NCBI GenBank assembly: GCA_016617785.1
Contig: JADILM010000008.1
Coordinates: 1,426,001-1,490,000, forward strand
Source of the DNA: Sporobolomyces roseus
Taxonomy: Eukaryota; Basidiomycota; Microbotryomycetes; Sporidiobolales; Sporidiobolaceae
DNA length: 64,000 nucleotides
Reading direction: 5' to 3'
Both the position numbers and the translations under genes were made by a program. Positions 22,392-34,659 of the stretch are shown here, piece after piece; positions within the stretch are counted from its first letter, which is position 1; each line of letters opens with the position of its first letter. Under the pieces are notes generated by a model, which searched no databases, was not told where the DNA came from, and was given only the letters and a program-made list of their open reading frames with translations.

Positions 22392-24486
22392 ATGCCGACA
22401 CAGCGAGAGATCGTGCTAGCAGTAGCAACAGTAGTATCTTTGAGTTGCGGGCTCAACTATCTCTTCTCGTACGTTCCTCTCCTCAATTGAATTCCCACTT
22501 CGGCTTACCTCATCCAACTTGAATAGGGCTTATGCTCCTCAGCTAGCAGCGAGACTGCGGCTCACGAGTACGCAAACGAATCTTGTTGGAGCTGCCGGAA
22601 ATCTGGGAGTCTATCTGAGCTGTGAGTCGCTATCACGAGATCAGCCGAAAGCATTCAGCGACTAATTCGCGACTGCGGTTTACAGCTCCGTTCATCGGTA
22701 GAATAGTAGATCGTAGAGGGCCAAGACCATTGATGACATTCGCCGCTTGCGCTCTTACAATCGGATGTGAGTCTTTGCGAATTCTCGCAGTGGAACCTTT
22801 TCCTGAATTTCACTGAATCTTCGTTGAACCTCGCAGATCTCATCATTCGAGCATTCTATCTCGGTGGACATGCTCATTCGTCGCTGTTTGGGTTCTTTGG
22901 TGTACCGGGTTTGGTGTTAGCGGAACTTTTGACGGGAATTGGTCAGTTCACCTCTCTTTCTGTCATAAGCGTCGCGCCGCTCGATCGCTTACGGTTTTGG
23001 GCTGGTCTGACAGGATCGACTGCCGGACTATCTTCAGCTGGAAATACCGTAGCCAAATCGTACAAGAAGGTGGGCTCCTCTCTTTTCGATGCAAGCCAGA
23101 GGCACTCGCTAATCTACTCTTCGTTTCCAGCGACGAGCTGCTGCACTCTCAGTCGTCCTCAGCGGGTTCGGACTCTCCGCATTCTTCTGTGAGCGATTCT
23201 CAACCTCAGCCGTACTCGTGACTGAACTCGACGCTAACGTTGATAGTCGCCTGCAGATTCGACGCTCTCCTCCTTCGTTCTCAGTTCTGGCGACGGCGAA
23301 CGCGATACGACACCTAGCTTTCTCCTCCTTATCGCCATCGGCTGCTTCTTCAGCATGCTCCTGGGAATCTTCTTAGTCAAACCCGCTCTTCCTCCAGCAG
23401 CTTTAGTCGAACCCTTATCGACCTCGACTGCGAACGATGAAGTGACTGAACGAACACCTCTCGTCAACTCCGACACGGCAGTCTCGCAGCAGGAAGATGT
23501 CAATGTCAGTGGATGGGCACTGTTCAAGGAGGTCGATTTTTATCTGATCTTCCTTTATAACGGTTTATGTTCGGGAGTCGGTCTATGCTGTGAGCGTTCC
23601 ACCTATCAACGCACTGCTCTTGTAAGTCGCTGACAGCTTGGATACCTTTCGCAGACATCAACAACCTCGGAACGGTTCTACGTTCCCTCGCTCTCTCTCC
23701 CCTCTCCTCCCACTCCCACCTTTCATCCCTCGATATCTCCCGCACTCAGTCACACCTAGTATCCCTCCTCTCAATTTTTAACTTCCTCGGACGCCTAGCA
23801 TCGGGCTTTGGATCAGACCACTTCGTACATCACAAGAAAGAGGGAAGGAGAGTGAGCAGAGTTTGGTGGATGGTCAGTACTGCGACGATCTTGACGATTA
23901 GCCAGATCGCGGCGTATAGAGCTGAAGAGGTCTATGGCTGGAAGGGATTAGTGCTGCCGACGATTCTGACTGGGTAAGCTACATTTTTGATTTGAAGACA
24001 ATGCGAATTGGACAATTCTGACAGTCTTCGCTGCTCTAGATTCGCTCATGGATCGTTGTTCGGTATCTCTGGAGTCATCGGTCTCGAGAGGTGAGTCTCC
24101 CTTGACTCTACCTCGGCTGACGTAACTCACGTTTTCTATTCCCAGGTTCGGACTCAAGAACTTCTCCGGTACCAACGGTATCCTTGCTCTGGCACCCGCG
24201 CTCTTCGGTTCGTGACGATCCTCTACTATACTCCTGCATGCGAGGCTGATAGTTGTCTCCGTTCCAAACAGGTCAAACGACCAACTTGATCTTCGGTCGA
24301 ATCTACGATTCCCGATCACACCTTCCGTCTCTCCTCACCCTCGCACAACACTCGACAGCATGCCTAGCCGGTCGGGAATGCTACGCTCCTGCCTTCAGGA
24401 TGACAATCGGAATGGCGAGTCTCGCTTTCGTCGTCGCGGTGGTTTTGGCAGCGGGAAGGAAGAAGATGAGGAGAAGAGCTGTATAG
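22392..24486 (+). CDS. MFS transporter (Mch1/nodulin-like type)
   Basis: Eleven exons sum to 1452 nt (483 residues), all phases consistent; first exon 22392-22468, last 24272-24486. It opens with a transmembrane segment and CGLNYLFSAYAPQLAARL. The loop 2-3 signature GRIVDRRGPRPL of the major facilitator superfamily follows in exon 3, then LTGIGSTAGLSSAGNTVAKSY. A hydrophilic central loop (VEPLSTSTANDEVTERTPLV) separates two six-helix halves. The second half has FNFLGRLASGFGSD and ends with a basic RKKMRRRAV tail. Exon 7 uses the acceptor at 23255-23256, not the nearer TAG, because only that keeps frame. The Nimble/Mch1-like assignment is by resemblance; the substrate is unknown. Confidence 0.82.
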
Positions 24487-24734
24487 CTTAAGAGTACGTA
24501 GATGAGGAGGATAGAGGTATGTCTGGATATAAATAGCACTCTCTCCATCTCATCGTTGTTGTATAACTCTGCATTCGAGGAATTTGTTGTACAAACAATG
24601 CATAGAGAATAAATTGCGAAAAACCTTTTCCACAACCTTGTACAGGAACTACAAATCGAGGAGCGAAAAGTATGCGATTGAGAGTGGAAAGAGAGCAAAA
24701 AGAAACTTAATAACCTATAAAATTGAGAAGAAAT

Positions 24735-27700
24735 CTAGTATCTTCGATGCTGACCCTGTCCTCCTTGCTGATATCCACCACTATATCCTCCGTAGCCTCC
24801 ATAAGCTGGAGGTTGTTGTCCGCCTTGAGTGGGGTATCTAGCTCCCCCGGGTCCAGGAGCGGAAGCCGAAGGAGGCGGTCGGTAGCCTCCTGGAGGTGGA
24901 GGGGGTCGGTAGCCGGAGGGAATCGCTGGTGGCATGTAACCTGTAGGAGGAGGAGCTGCGGGGTAGCCGGAAGGACCTTGACCGTAAGCAGAGTGAGCAG
25001 GAGGAGCGGGAGCGGAATCTAGAGAAAGAGTGAGAAGTGATCAGTTTCCTCGAAGTTTATAGTGCCAGCGAAGCAGGGAATACTACTCACATCCTCCGTA
25101 ACCTTGATAAGCACCTCCTTGACCACCCTGACCTCGACTAGGATCGTAAGAATAACCGTTGTAAGGATCTCTCGAGTTTCCTCCTCCTCCTCCAGCGTTG
25201 TATCCATTCCCTCCTCCTCCTTGGTATCCGCCATAACCACCTTGGTGCTGTCCACCACCTTGGTATCGCTGAGGAGGAGGTCCACGGTTATCGTTCTTTG
25301 CGAATCCAGGTCCACTTCGATCTTGTCTCATCGAGTGGAATCCGTTGTTCTCGTGTCTCTCTCCTCCTCCTCTCCTCACTTGATCCTTGTCGTAAGGAGT
25401 CAAAACGGCTCGAGCGGCTTGAACTCCCGGTAAGAGCATTGATCGATGAGGTGTACTTTGAGGAGGGAATTCGAAAGTTGCTGAGATCGCTTCGTCGTTG
25501 AGGATGTCGGGAAGACCTTCGACCGGTGAATCGAACGTTGTGCCGGGGATCGAGTCGTCCGCCAAGACAGCTCCTGAGATACCTTTACTTCGTTTTGTAT
25601 CGATGGCAACGGGCTGTGAACAAGATGAATTGGATTCAATCCTCTGAAACGAGACGGACTGAGTAGACCATCAAACTCACCTCCTTCGCCTTTCTCTTTC
25701 CATACAATCCCTCGAGGTAATCAAACAAAGGATGTTTACTTCCAACGATGATAGTATCGGTTCCCATCTCATTCCTTGAATTCTCAAACTCTGTCAATTG
25801 CGGATATTTCTGTCCCATCGCGTCGAGTAGTCGAACTGGATCGATGAAGGGCAACAAGGCGACTCCTTGCCAAAGCATCTTCTTTCCGTTCATGTCGATG
25901 TGGAATTCTTTAGGGTAGAAATCGATGATGGGCGATTCGGGTTCAGTCATCAAACCTTGGAAAGGTTCAGGTAGATGCACTTTCCTACACTCGCATCAAT
26001 ATTTCGTCAGTACTGTCAGAGGAAGAAGAGGATAAGAGGGGAAACTTACGAAGCGGCAGGGAAAACACCCATCAATTGTTCATAAGGTTTGAAAGGAGTT
26101 CCCTTCTCGAACTTGATATCCAACTTGCCCATCTCGAGGAAATCGCTCGCGAAAGGTGAGAAGTGATGAGGGTAGTACCACTGCCACGAAGGAGTTCCTT
26201 GGTAGTAGTATTCGAGAACCCAACATAATCCTTCGACGTAAGATTTGACGATACTGTCGAATGAAGACAGAGTGTGAATACGCGATCTCAGAGAGAGAGA
26301 ACGAGAAAAGAGAGACTTACGATTTACGGAACTCGATATCACTCAATTCAACTCCGAACTTCTGTCGGTAATAACGTTCCTTGTACCCAGGTTCCCACAA
26401 TCTGTGAATCAAGAAAGGGTCGGCTACTCGTATTTGGTGGTAACGAGTGTAACAGAGAAATCGTCGACTCACTTGACAGTATCTTCTTGTTCGACTTGAT
26501 TGTTTCCCATACTCTTGAGTTCAGGAGGTACGACCGCACCTACTCCAGCGACCGTCGCAGGTTTCGGAGGGAGTAACGAGTCGGCGAGGAACGCGTTGAC
26601 CTTCTCCTCACTCTCAGTTTCGCCCGCTTCCTCGTCAACTGGAGTAACCGATCCTTCAGCCGAAGCACTCGCTTTCCGTTTCGTTCCTCTCGGCGAGACT
26701 TCCTCCGTCGTGATCTCCTCGTCGTCATTCGAAGCGAACATGGCGGCTTTGAGAGCGGCAGCAGCATCAGCGTTACTCTTCTTCGCTTCCTCTGCTCCTT
26801 TCTCTTCTGCCTGTTTCTCAACTTCCATCTCCTCCTTCTCTTCCTTCGATACACTCGTCGAGCTAGCTCCTCCTCCTCCGGGTAATCCGAGCGAATGTTT
26901 CGTATCCTCCGCTTTGAGTCCAGCCATTCGAATCGCTCTTCGATTCGCGACAATACTTGCGTTGTCACCAATCATAGAGGAAACGTCTGCTTTAGGTTGA
27001 GCTTGTTCTTGTTCGACTGACCAAGTGGGCTTCGCAGGTAATCCTCCAGGTCCAAGGGGAGTCGAAGAAGAAGCAGAGGGAAGAGGTGTGACTTCGACGT
27101 AATCGATTCCTCCGGAATGAGTATTGCCTGCTCCGAGTTGAGAGTGATTCGCTGCTGACGATTTGATCGAATTCGCTTGAGCGTTGTCTCTCGCATCTCG
27201 ATCAATCTTCCTCCTCTTTTCCGCTCGATCTTGTCTTTCCTCGGCTGTGACAAGGACATCCCCAAACTCGTTAGCTTCACACGACGAAGCTGTGGAGTAC
27301 GTTGAATGAATTGACTCACCTTCCCTTCGTTTCCTAAAGATCTCATCTTCCCTCATCGCGAGTTGTTCCAAAATCACCTGAGCTCTCTCTAATCTAACTT
27401 TACCATGTTCCGTCAAATACCCTCCCATCCTCTCCAAACTCTGTTTCCAAATCCCCATCAACGTATCGATCGCTCCCTCCCTAATCTCCAAACTCGGTAA
27501 ATGAGGTAAGAAATCGTTTCCGACGAAGAAGATCAAGAAGACCCAATCGTCGATCGCGCGTTCGAGGGAGAAGGGGAAAGAGTGTTGAGGGACCGAGAGT
27601 TCGATCGCGAGGTATTCGCGAAGGATTGAGACGTCGAGGAAAATGAAAGGTTTCAAGGCGGCTGGAGTTCCTTTTGGTGGTTCTTCAGGTTTCTTGACTT

Positions 27701-28915
27701 CACCTAAACGTCTCTTCGACCTTCAGTCTCTGTATCAATGGAGTGAAGAAGTGAGAGAAGCTTACCAGTACAGTCCTTTGAATGATGACCCGGTTGACCG
27801 CATCTATGACAACCTCTACCCTTTTTCTTCTCATCGGCGAAAACGTCCTCCCTCAACACTTTGAAATGAGGTTCATGAGTCGCCAAACTCAACATGATCA
27901 GATCTGCATCGAGTCCATAAATGACATGTTTCGTATTTGGGTTGTGGGAAGGGTGAGCTCGTTGACGTCGAATGAAATCCATAATTTTGTGTTCTCCTTC
28001 TCCTGGTACTGATGCATCCGAAATGATAATCTCCAACTGCACGACACAAACGGGGTGAAGTATTGAATCAGTTTCGCAGAACATAGGGAAGAGTGAGAAA
28101 AGGGAACTCACACCAGCCCAACCAGGATCCTCATTCAATTTCTTCCTAACCCAATACCTCAAACTTTTCGCCAATTTATCCATGAACGGTGTACCAGGAG
28201 TGATCGCATTCGAATCCCAAGCTTTCTCCCCTTTAAACTCCTCACTCAAATCTTTCCCCATAGCCTCCCACTCTTTAATCGCATTCTGTCGATCCTTCTC
28301 TTTATCTTCGGCTTCTTGTGCCGCCCTGAATCGCCTAGATCTTTGTTGATTCATTTTCGCTCGAGGTGCGACTCCGTCAATCGCCATCATGAGTAATTTT
28401 CGTGGTCGTACCATAGAAACTACTCGATCAGTGTATTCGAAAATCTCTTTCATCATCTCATCTTCATTTTTAGGTGCAGGCTGAATTCATTCCCATCTCC
28501 CGCGTCAGCTCAAACTCGAATACGTGGAGAGAAGAGAAAGAGAGCTTCACCTTTCCTTCTGGATGAGTACAAGGATGTACAATCCCATTCATATCCAAAT
28601 AAAGATTATCAAATTCTTCACCATTCGGATTAGGTCCTGACATATCCACCGGCTATACTCTCCCCCACAATCATCAGCATTGAAGAGATAGAGGGAGGGA
28701 GAGAGAGGGAATAAGCGTACGAGTTCATCGAATTCACCTGGGATTCCAGATGCAGGTGGGATCTTGATTGAATGTTCTTCGATTACTGGCATTACAATCT
28801 TGCCGTATTTCTTGGATAACCATCTGATGAGAGGGAAAGGGGACGTTAGTTCTTGAGAAAGAGAGGGAGATGGGAAGAGAAGAGAGACGGACCGGAAGAG
28901 AGCTGGGACGCCCAT
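24735..28915 (-). CDS. RAT1: 5'-3' exoribonuclease 2 (Rat1/Xrn2)
   Basis: About ten exons on the minus strand. It starts [19 protein letters not shown], the Xrn N-terminus. The catalytic core follows: [46 protein letters not shown] (read in two pieces across that block), [12 protein letters not shown] and [11 protein letters not shown] zinc knuckle [14 protein letters not shown], typical of fungal Rat1, sits after the core. [13 protein letters not shown] marks the second conserved region. The C-terminus ends in a Gly/Tyr/Gln-rich tail ([14 protein letters not shown]). Rat1 degrades 5'-monophosphate RNA in the nucleus, trims rRNA and snoRNA and promotes Pol II termination. It is divergent from ESF2, another nucleolar factor. 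Confidence 0.96.
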
Positions 28916-29340
28916 TATTTCGAATGATAGGTGGTTACTGAGTAGATTGGGAGGAAGGAGAGCGGTGGAAGAGTGGAAGGAGGAGAGGGAGGGTGGAGGA
29001 TCGGATTACTCGGGAAGTTCGAGGGATACTGCTGATTACCGCTGTGTAATCTAGCTGCAAGCAACACGAGTGAGTCAGTACTGTATGTACGGCTAAGAGT
29101 GGTTGAGGGAAGGAGTGTATGCGATAACTTGAATTGATGAGAATCGAGAGAGCAGGACTGAGACTCACAGGCTACTGATTTGTTCCTTGTACCTAGCTAC
29201 TGGATGTACTCTGAGCTGTTACTGGTGTACTCGAACCCAAGTCGAGTGAATGGTTTGAATCTAAGCGAAGAGAGCTTTCTCTCATCCTTCCTTCCTTCCT
29301 CTCCTCTACCTTCACAGCTCTAATTGACGACCCAACAAGC
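28916..29340. other. Intergenic, bidirectional promoter of RAT1 and ESF2
   Basis: 425 bp between two divergent starts, C/T-rich on the + strand near 29270-29330. No separate element is recognised. The pairing of two ribosome-biogenesis genes suggests, but does not show, shared control. Confidence 0.4.
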
Positions 29341-30576
29341 ATGTCATCACCAGTTAAATCATTGAATGGTAGCGCAAAGAAACGCAAGGCTACCTCTTCA
29401 GAACCAGATTCTCGATTCACTTCTTTCCTAGACCAACCATCAACCTCCGATCAAGAACAAGCTCCCTCTCCTAAAGACGACTCCAATGAGGAACTGGACT
29501 CGCTCTCTTCCTTTCCCAAACAGAAACCACTCCCCTCTCATCTCCTCCCCAAACATCATTCCTCCTCGAATTCCTCCTCTTCCTCGAACAACAAGAAGAC
29601 TAAACAACCTGGTCTAATCTATTTATCTCGTATACCACCTGGAATGGGTCCTGGAAAAGTTAAACATCTCCTCTCTCAATTTGGAGAAGTAGGAAGAATT
29701 TATCTCGCGAGAGCAGATTCAGGTAAAGGTTAGTTTTCACTCTCTCTTGACACTCTCGAGATACAGTTTGAAAGCTGACGTGGAGAGAGAGATCAAATAG
29801 AGGTGAGTTTGAAAAAGAGGTTCAAAGAGAAAGAGAGACATCAAAGTCATAATTTCAAAGAAGGGTGGATTGAATTCATGGATAAAAGAGTAGCGAGATC
29901 AGTAGCAGATATGCTCAACGCACAGAACATCGGTGAGTCTCACTCATTCCTCTTCGAAGCGAGACGAAAGAAAACTGATGAGAAATCTTGTCCTCCTCGC
30001 TTTCTTCCTTCTCTCTTCGTTTGTATGATCTCTCTCTCCCGTCACATTCAATGTTCCAGGTGGTAAGAAATCTGATAGATGGCACGACGACGTATGGACG
30101 ATGAAATACCTCCCCCGATTCAGATGGGATCAACTCTCCGAACAAGTTGGTACGTTTCCCGCCCTTTCCTTCTCCCCTCTCTCTTCCCATCGAGAGTTTG
30201 TGCTGATTTCAGTATGTGTGAGAGTATAGCGCTCGAAAGAGCTACTCAAACCTCATTGATGAGGTTCCATTTGACGAATTCCAAACAAGAACAAGAATCC
30301 TATTTATCCCAAGTTGAGAAACATCGTGTTTCATCCCGTATCACTGATAAAGCTGCCTCACGAGCTCAAGGGAAGAAAAGTGATGCAGCAAAGGAGGGAG
30401 AGGGAGAGGGAGAGGAAAAAGAGGGAAAGAATAAGAGGAAGAAGAGGGAGTTTAAACAGAGGCAAGCGGTAGAGAAAGGTGGGAATGGGGGAGAGGAAGG
30501 TGGGGATGAGGAGAGTCGGGGGGAGAGGAAAGGGAGTAGGAAAGAATTGGAGAATGTTTTGGGTAGGTTGTTTTGA
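29341..30576 (+). CDS. ESF2: Pre-rRNA processing factor Esf2/ABT1
   Basis: Four exons: 29341-29722, 29801-29932, 30060-30149 and 30230-30576, giving 316 residues. An acidic/Ser-rich N-terminus precedes an atypical [58 protein letters not shown]. The diagnostic Esf2 block follows: [32 protein letters not shown] and [19 protein letters not shown]. The tail is Lys/Glu-rich and nucleolar in style. Esf2 binds the 5' ETS/U3 region and stimulates the helicase Dbp8 in 18S rRNA maturation (known of the family). It is single copy, with introns of 77-127 bp. Confidence 0.93.
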
Positions 30577-31069
30577 AGGAGGAGCTTTGGAGGATTTGGG
30601 GAATGCTATTACGATACGTCCTTTTTACTGTTACCTTTTTCTCTGTTTCGAGCTTGATGGGTATGCGAGGGAGGAAGGAGCTGCTGAGAAGGAAAAGACT
30701 AACCTTTCAGATTGGAGAAGGATCAAACGCCTGTGTACTTACTTCGAGGACGAGTCGACCTGGATCGAAGAGATGCCTACAATGAGGCAAACGAGGCACA
30801 ATCAGAAGGTCGAACAGCTCGGGACAGAAGGAAGGCAGCAGTGAGGTAGGGAAAGGTTGCGATGAGTTTGACTCCGAGGAAATTTTCGGAGTTTGCTGTT
30901 TTTCATCTTTGTAACTCGTTTCTGCTCGTTCTGATACGCTTCCTTGCGAGCTGTATCACGAAGCTAGAACTTCAAAAGAGTATCATGACTCGGAGTCAAG
31001 CCATGAATTTCGTTCGTCCTTTCTCTTTCTCTCCTTCTCCTAACTTCCAAACCCCTCAACTCACCCGAA
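30577..31069. other. Intergenic
   Basis: 3' flank of ESF2 and C/T-rich leader of the next gene. No gene recognised. Confidence 0.4.
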
Positions 31070-33558
31070 ATGGCTTCTGTACAGGTTTCAGATACTCATA
31101 ACAACATACAGATCTCGCCTGACAGCTCTGCGACACCTGGAAACGCTCAGGAAGGGAACGAGGGAAGTTCAAGGACAAGGTATTCGAGAAAGGCGAAGAA
31201 CAAATCTGATAGCATCGGAAAGGGTGAAGAGGACAAAGAAGATGCAAAAGAGGTTACGAAAGGTAAGCAGGGCTGATTCTGATGTGATCGGGGAGAGTGA
31301 GCTGACTTTTGAGATTCCGCTCAATTCAGCTCGAGGGAAATCAAAGTCAAAGAAAGCAAAGATTAACGCTAAGGCTGGAGTCGAGGAGAAGGAAGAGGAT
31401 GCTGTTACTGGCTTGAATCTACCGCTTGATATCTGGATTCTCAGCGAGTTTCCCCTTTCTCTTCGCAAACCCCTCCTTCAAAAGCTGATCCCGTCTCGTT
31501 TAGTTGCTGAACAAGCCGATCCCGTCTCTCTCCTTCAACTCACTCGAATCAGCAAGACTCTTCGCAACTTGCTCACTTCGAAGAGAACGTCGAAAGCGAT
31601 TTGGAAGAAACACATCGATCGACTCGGTTTACCCAAACTCAAAAGCGACGACGGCAGATACATCGCATTCATCAGCTTCGTTTACGAGAAGATCTGCGCG
31701 CACTGTGGGGAGAAGGGAGCTGATCGTAGGGATTGGAATCATCGAGTTCAATGTCACCAAGTGAGCTTCCCCTTTTCCCTCGACCGTGACCGTTTCTCAC
31801 GCTGACACTGGTGTTGTAGGGGTGCAGCGACGAGTAGGATCTCTCTGCTCTGATCAATATGCTGCCGCTGATCTTTCGTTCTCTCGCCCAGACTATTCAA
31901 GTACCTAAGTCGAACCGATTTCAAGAAAGAAGGGATACAGTTCGGAACCGCTCTTAGCGCGGGAGCAGGACGGTCTGGTGAGCTTTTAACCTCGCTTGTT
32001 ATGCTCGATGGCATAGTCTGACACTAATCCTGCGACAGATCACGATTACCTACGTTCTGATATCGCCTCCCTCAGTCAAGAGTTCAAGGCCGTCCCTTCC
32101 GAGCGCCAGCGAAAAGCTCTAGTCAGCTCGTGTAAGGAGTCGGTCAGGCTGAGAAGTGAAGATGGAGAAGCATTAGACTGGTGGTTCAAAAACGCAATTT
32201 CATCTCGAAATGCCAAGTAACTTTCTGTCCATTGTACCGACTTCTGCCCTCGATGGATCACTGACAGATCTTAACTGCAGACTGTGCCGTAGGATAGGAA
32301 CGACCGCTGACCCAGAGGATGTGTGAGCTAACTTCTCTTAAAAATCTACGAATATCGACGAGAATTGATTGGTGGCTCTGTAATAGGAACACTATCGCTG
32401 AAGAATTCGGACTCGCTCCTGTGGCTCTCACCGACGCCGGTAGGTCAACCATCGCTCAGGCTCAGCGCGTTCACCGTACTAAATTGTGCTGATCGGCCCT
32501 CTCGATTTCGCAGAATGGTTCTCTGTTTCGACTCGATTCGTTCAAGCTGTCACTGCACTCAAGATCGATCGCGAAAAGCTTCAGCGCCGTCAGACACTTA
32601 CCGCTCGCTACAATACTCTCCGAACTGAGCACACCTCGCAAAGTTCCGACGTCTTTCCCTCCCTCCTTACCTTCCTCGAACTACCTTCAGTCAAAGGTCT
32701 TTGGGAGCCCGCTTCTACGGCAACTAGAGTGACAAACTGGTCAGTCTTTGATGGAAGGCGCGTCTCGTCGGTCATCGAGAACCTCGAAAAGAAATGGACC
32801 GACTCTCTGCCTTCGATCAAGCTCGACGTCCTCAAAACGATTCGATGGTACAAGCTCGATTACGTTCGCATCATGGCTCAGGCTCTCAACGAAGCTGGTC
32901 AGCCTCTACCTTCTTCCCTCATGATTTCGATCACTCCTCCCGGTTCTATCACTCCCGCTGCTCACGAAGAGATCAAACCCTCCGACATCAACGTCAACGA
33001 TCCCTCAACGATCTCGAACAGAGCACTCAACGATATCCTTCAACAGTACTCGACTCAAGCGTGGTATCAAGAAGGAGGGAATGTCCGCGAATACAAAGAT
33101 CAAATGGCGGGAGAATACCTCAGTCGCTTCCCTCGTTTCAGCGTCTATTGGTACAACGTCCTTCTACAGTCTCTCGAGGTAGCGGACTTCTCAGATGGAC
33201 CCTTCGAGACTACCTCGAAGCGACTTGACAAATTGGGCGCCAATTTCTCTTGCGGACTTTGCGAAACTAGCGATAAACGTTTCCGCCTCTCGACTCTTGT
33301 AAGCATCCCTCCCCTCTCTTCCTGCTGCTGAGTATGAGCTAATAAGTTTTTGTTTCGATTGTACAGCTCCGTCATCTCCAAACCCATCCGATTCCCGACT
33401 CGAACAGACCTTCGAAACAACTCATCATCTACAGAGACCCCAACGCTTCCTCTCCTGTAGCTCCGCAAGCTTCATCGTCGACTGCACCTCAAAGTACCGC
33501 TAGCTCGACTAAGAAACGAGCTTCGAAGGAAAGGAATGAACAAAACGAATCGAAATGA
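31070..33558 (+). CDS. F-box protein with C-terminal C2H2 finger, copy 1
   Basis: Eleven exons in the family model. A Lys/Glu-rich leader precedes an F-box (LNLPLDIWIL...LLQLTRISKTLRNLL). A Cys cluster CAHCGEKG...CHQ|GCSDE follows, then a helical body (VNDPSTISNRALNDILQQYS) and a C-terminal finger CGLC...LRHLQTHP split by intron 33299-33366. A 14-nt exon (31820-31833) reads GCSDE across the splice and aligns with SCQDK of copy 2. Bases 31444-31503 behave as a 60-nt GC-AG intron (GCGAGT donor, CTGAT branch, TTTAG end) but are also open in frame. The likely role is an SCF substrate receptor; the target is unknown. Confidence 0.75.
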
Positions 33559-34659
33559 AACGGTAGATGAATCCTCGCTTCCTCGCTCCAATCGCTGCAC
33601 CGAGACTGACTCTTCTCTCTCCCCGTTTAGCTTGTCATCCCTATGAACAGTACTCTGTCGCTTGAATGCGCACCTATCTCAGCTTTCCTTTCCTATCTTT
33701 TTCGCAAGACTTGTCAGAAACCGAATACCGAAATCAATTCCGCTTTTCACTGGCACTTTCTCTCGAGTCGAGATCGACACATGACTCACTTCTTTGACTC
33801 ACTTCTTTGACTCTCTTCGCTGTCGTCTCGCAGAGTGGGCAGAGCGGGAGAGTGCGAAAACGTCTCCATGGAAAACGAGAATCGAGACGAGAAAATTCAC
33901 CTGTGCGATTCGCGAGGAAGATTTTTTTGTGGTTCCTGGTCTCGACTGATGAACGAGAAGATCAGTACGAGGGTGAGGACAAGAAGCGAACTTTTGCTCC
34001 TTGATCTCGAATCGTTTCTCTCAACTCCTAACTACCGACAGTGACGCCTCTGCAACGCTCAACTATCAGTATTTCATCTCAAGCATCCGATGCAAGAAGT
34101 CCCACCTCACTACGATCCCTCATCGCTGCGTGTTCACAACTCTTTCGACTCGAAATCGTTCAAGCTGGCAACTTCACCTACGAGGCTCTCGCCGCTCAGG
34201 ATCAGGATATCAGACTCAGGAGTGCGCTTGGAGCTGACTTGGACTCACTCGGAGCAGAAGCAACGCTGGGGAAGGGAAGAAGATCGAACAGAGAAACGTC
34301 TCGACTTTGACAGGCTGGTCGAATTGACTATGAGCATGGCTTCTCTGAGCTCGAGCATGTAGCTAGGGAGAGGAGAAGGAGCGAAGGATGAAGAGTTTTC
34401 GTTTTCAAAGTCCGAGGCAATTTTTCGGAGGTCGTCGAGAGCTGGTTCCGCTTTCTCTCCCTCCTTCATCTCCCTCCTTTATCTTTCCTCAAGAGTCTCA
34501 CCTAAGCTTACTGGAGCATCAGCCGCTCTGAGAACCCACTCGTATCGATTGGTCAGTCCTCGTTCTCCCTTTCCCTACTTTTCAACTCTCATTGACTCGT
34601 CATCTCTTTGCAGGTCCTCCTCCTCCTCATCCTCTCGATAAGCGATACTCAACTTAGGG
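33559..34659. other. Intergenic, possible unassigned exon
   Basis: Mostly C/T-rich flanks. Bases 34041-34310 (+) read a protein-like stretch (SLRSLIAACSQLFRLEIVQA, then GNFTYEALAAQDQDIRL) preceded by a plausible intron end (CCTAACTACCGACAG at 34026-34040). No ATG-led model could be completed, so no gene is called. Confidence 0.35.
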
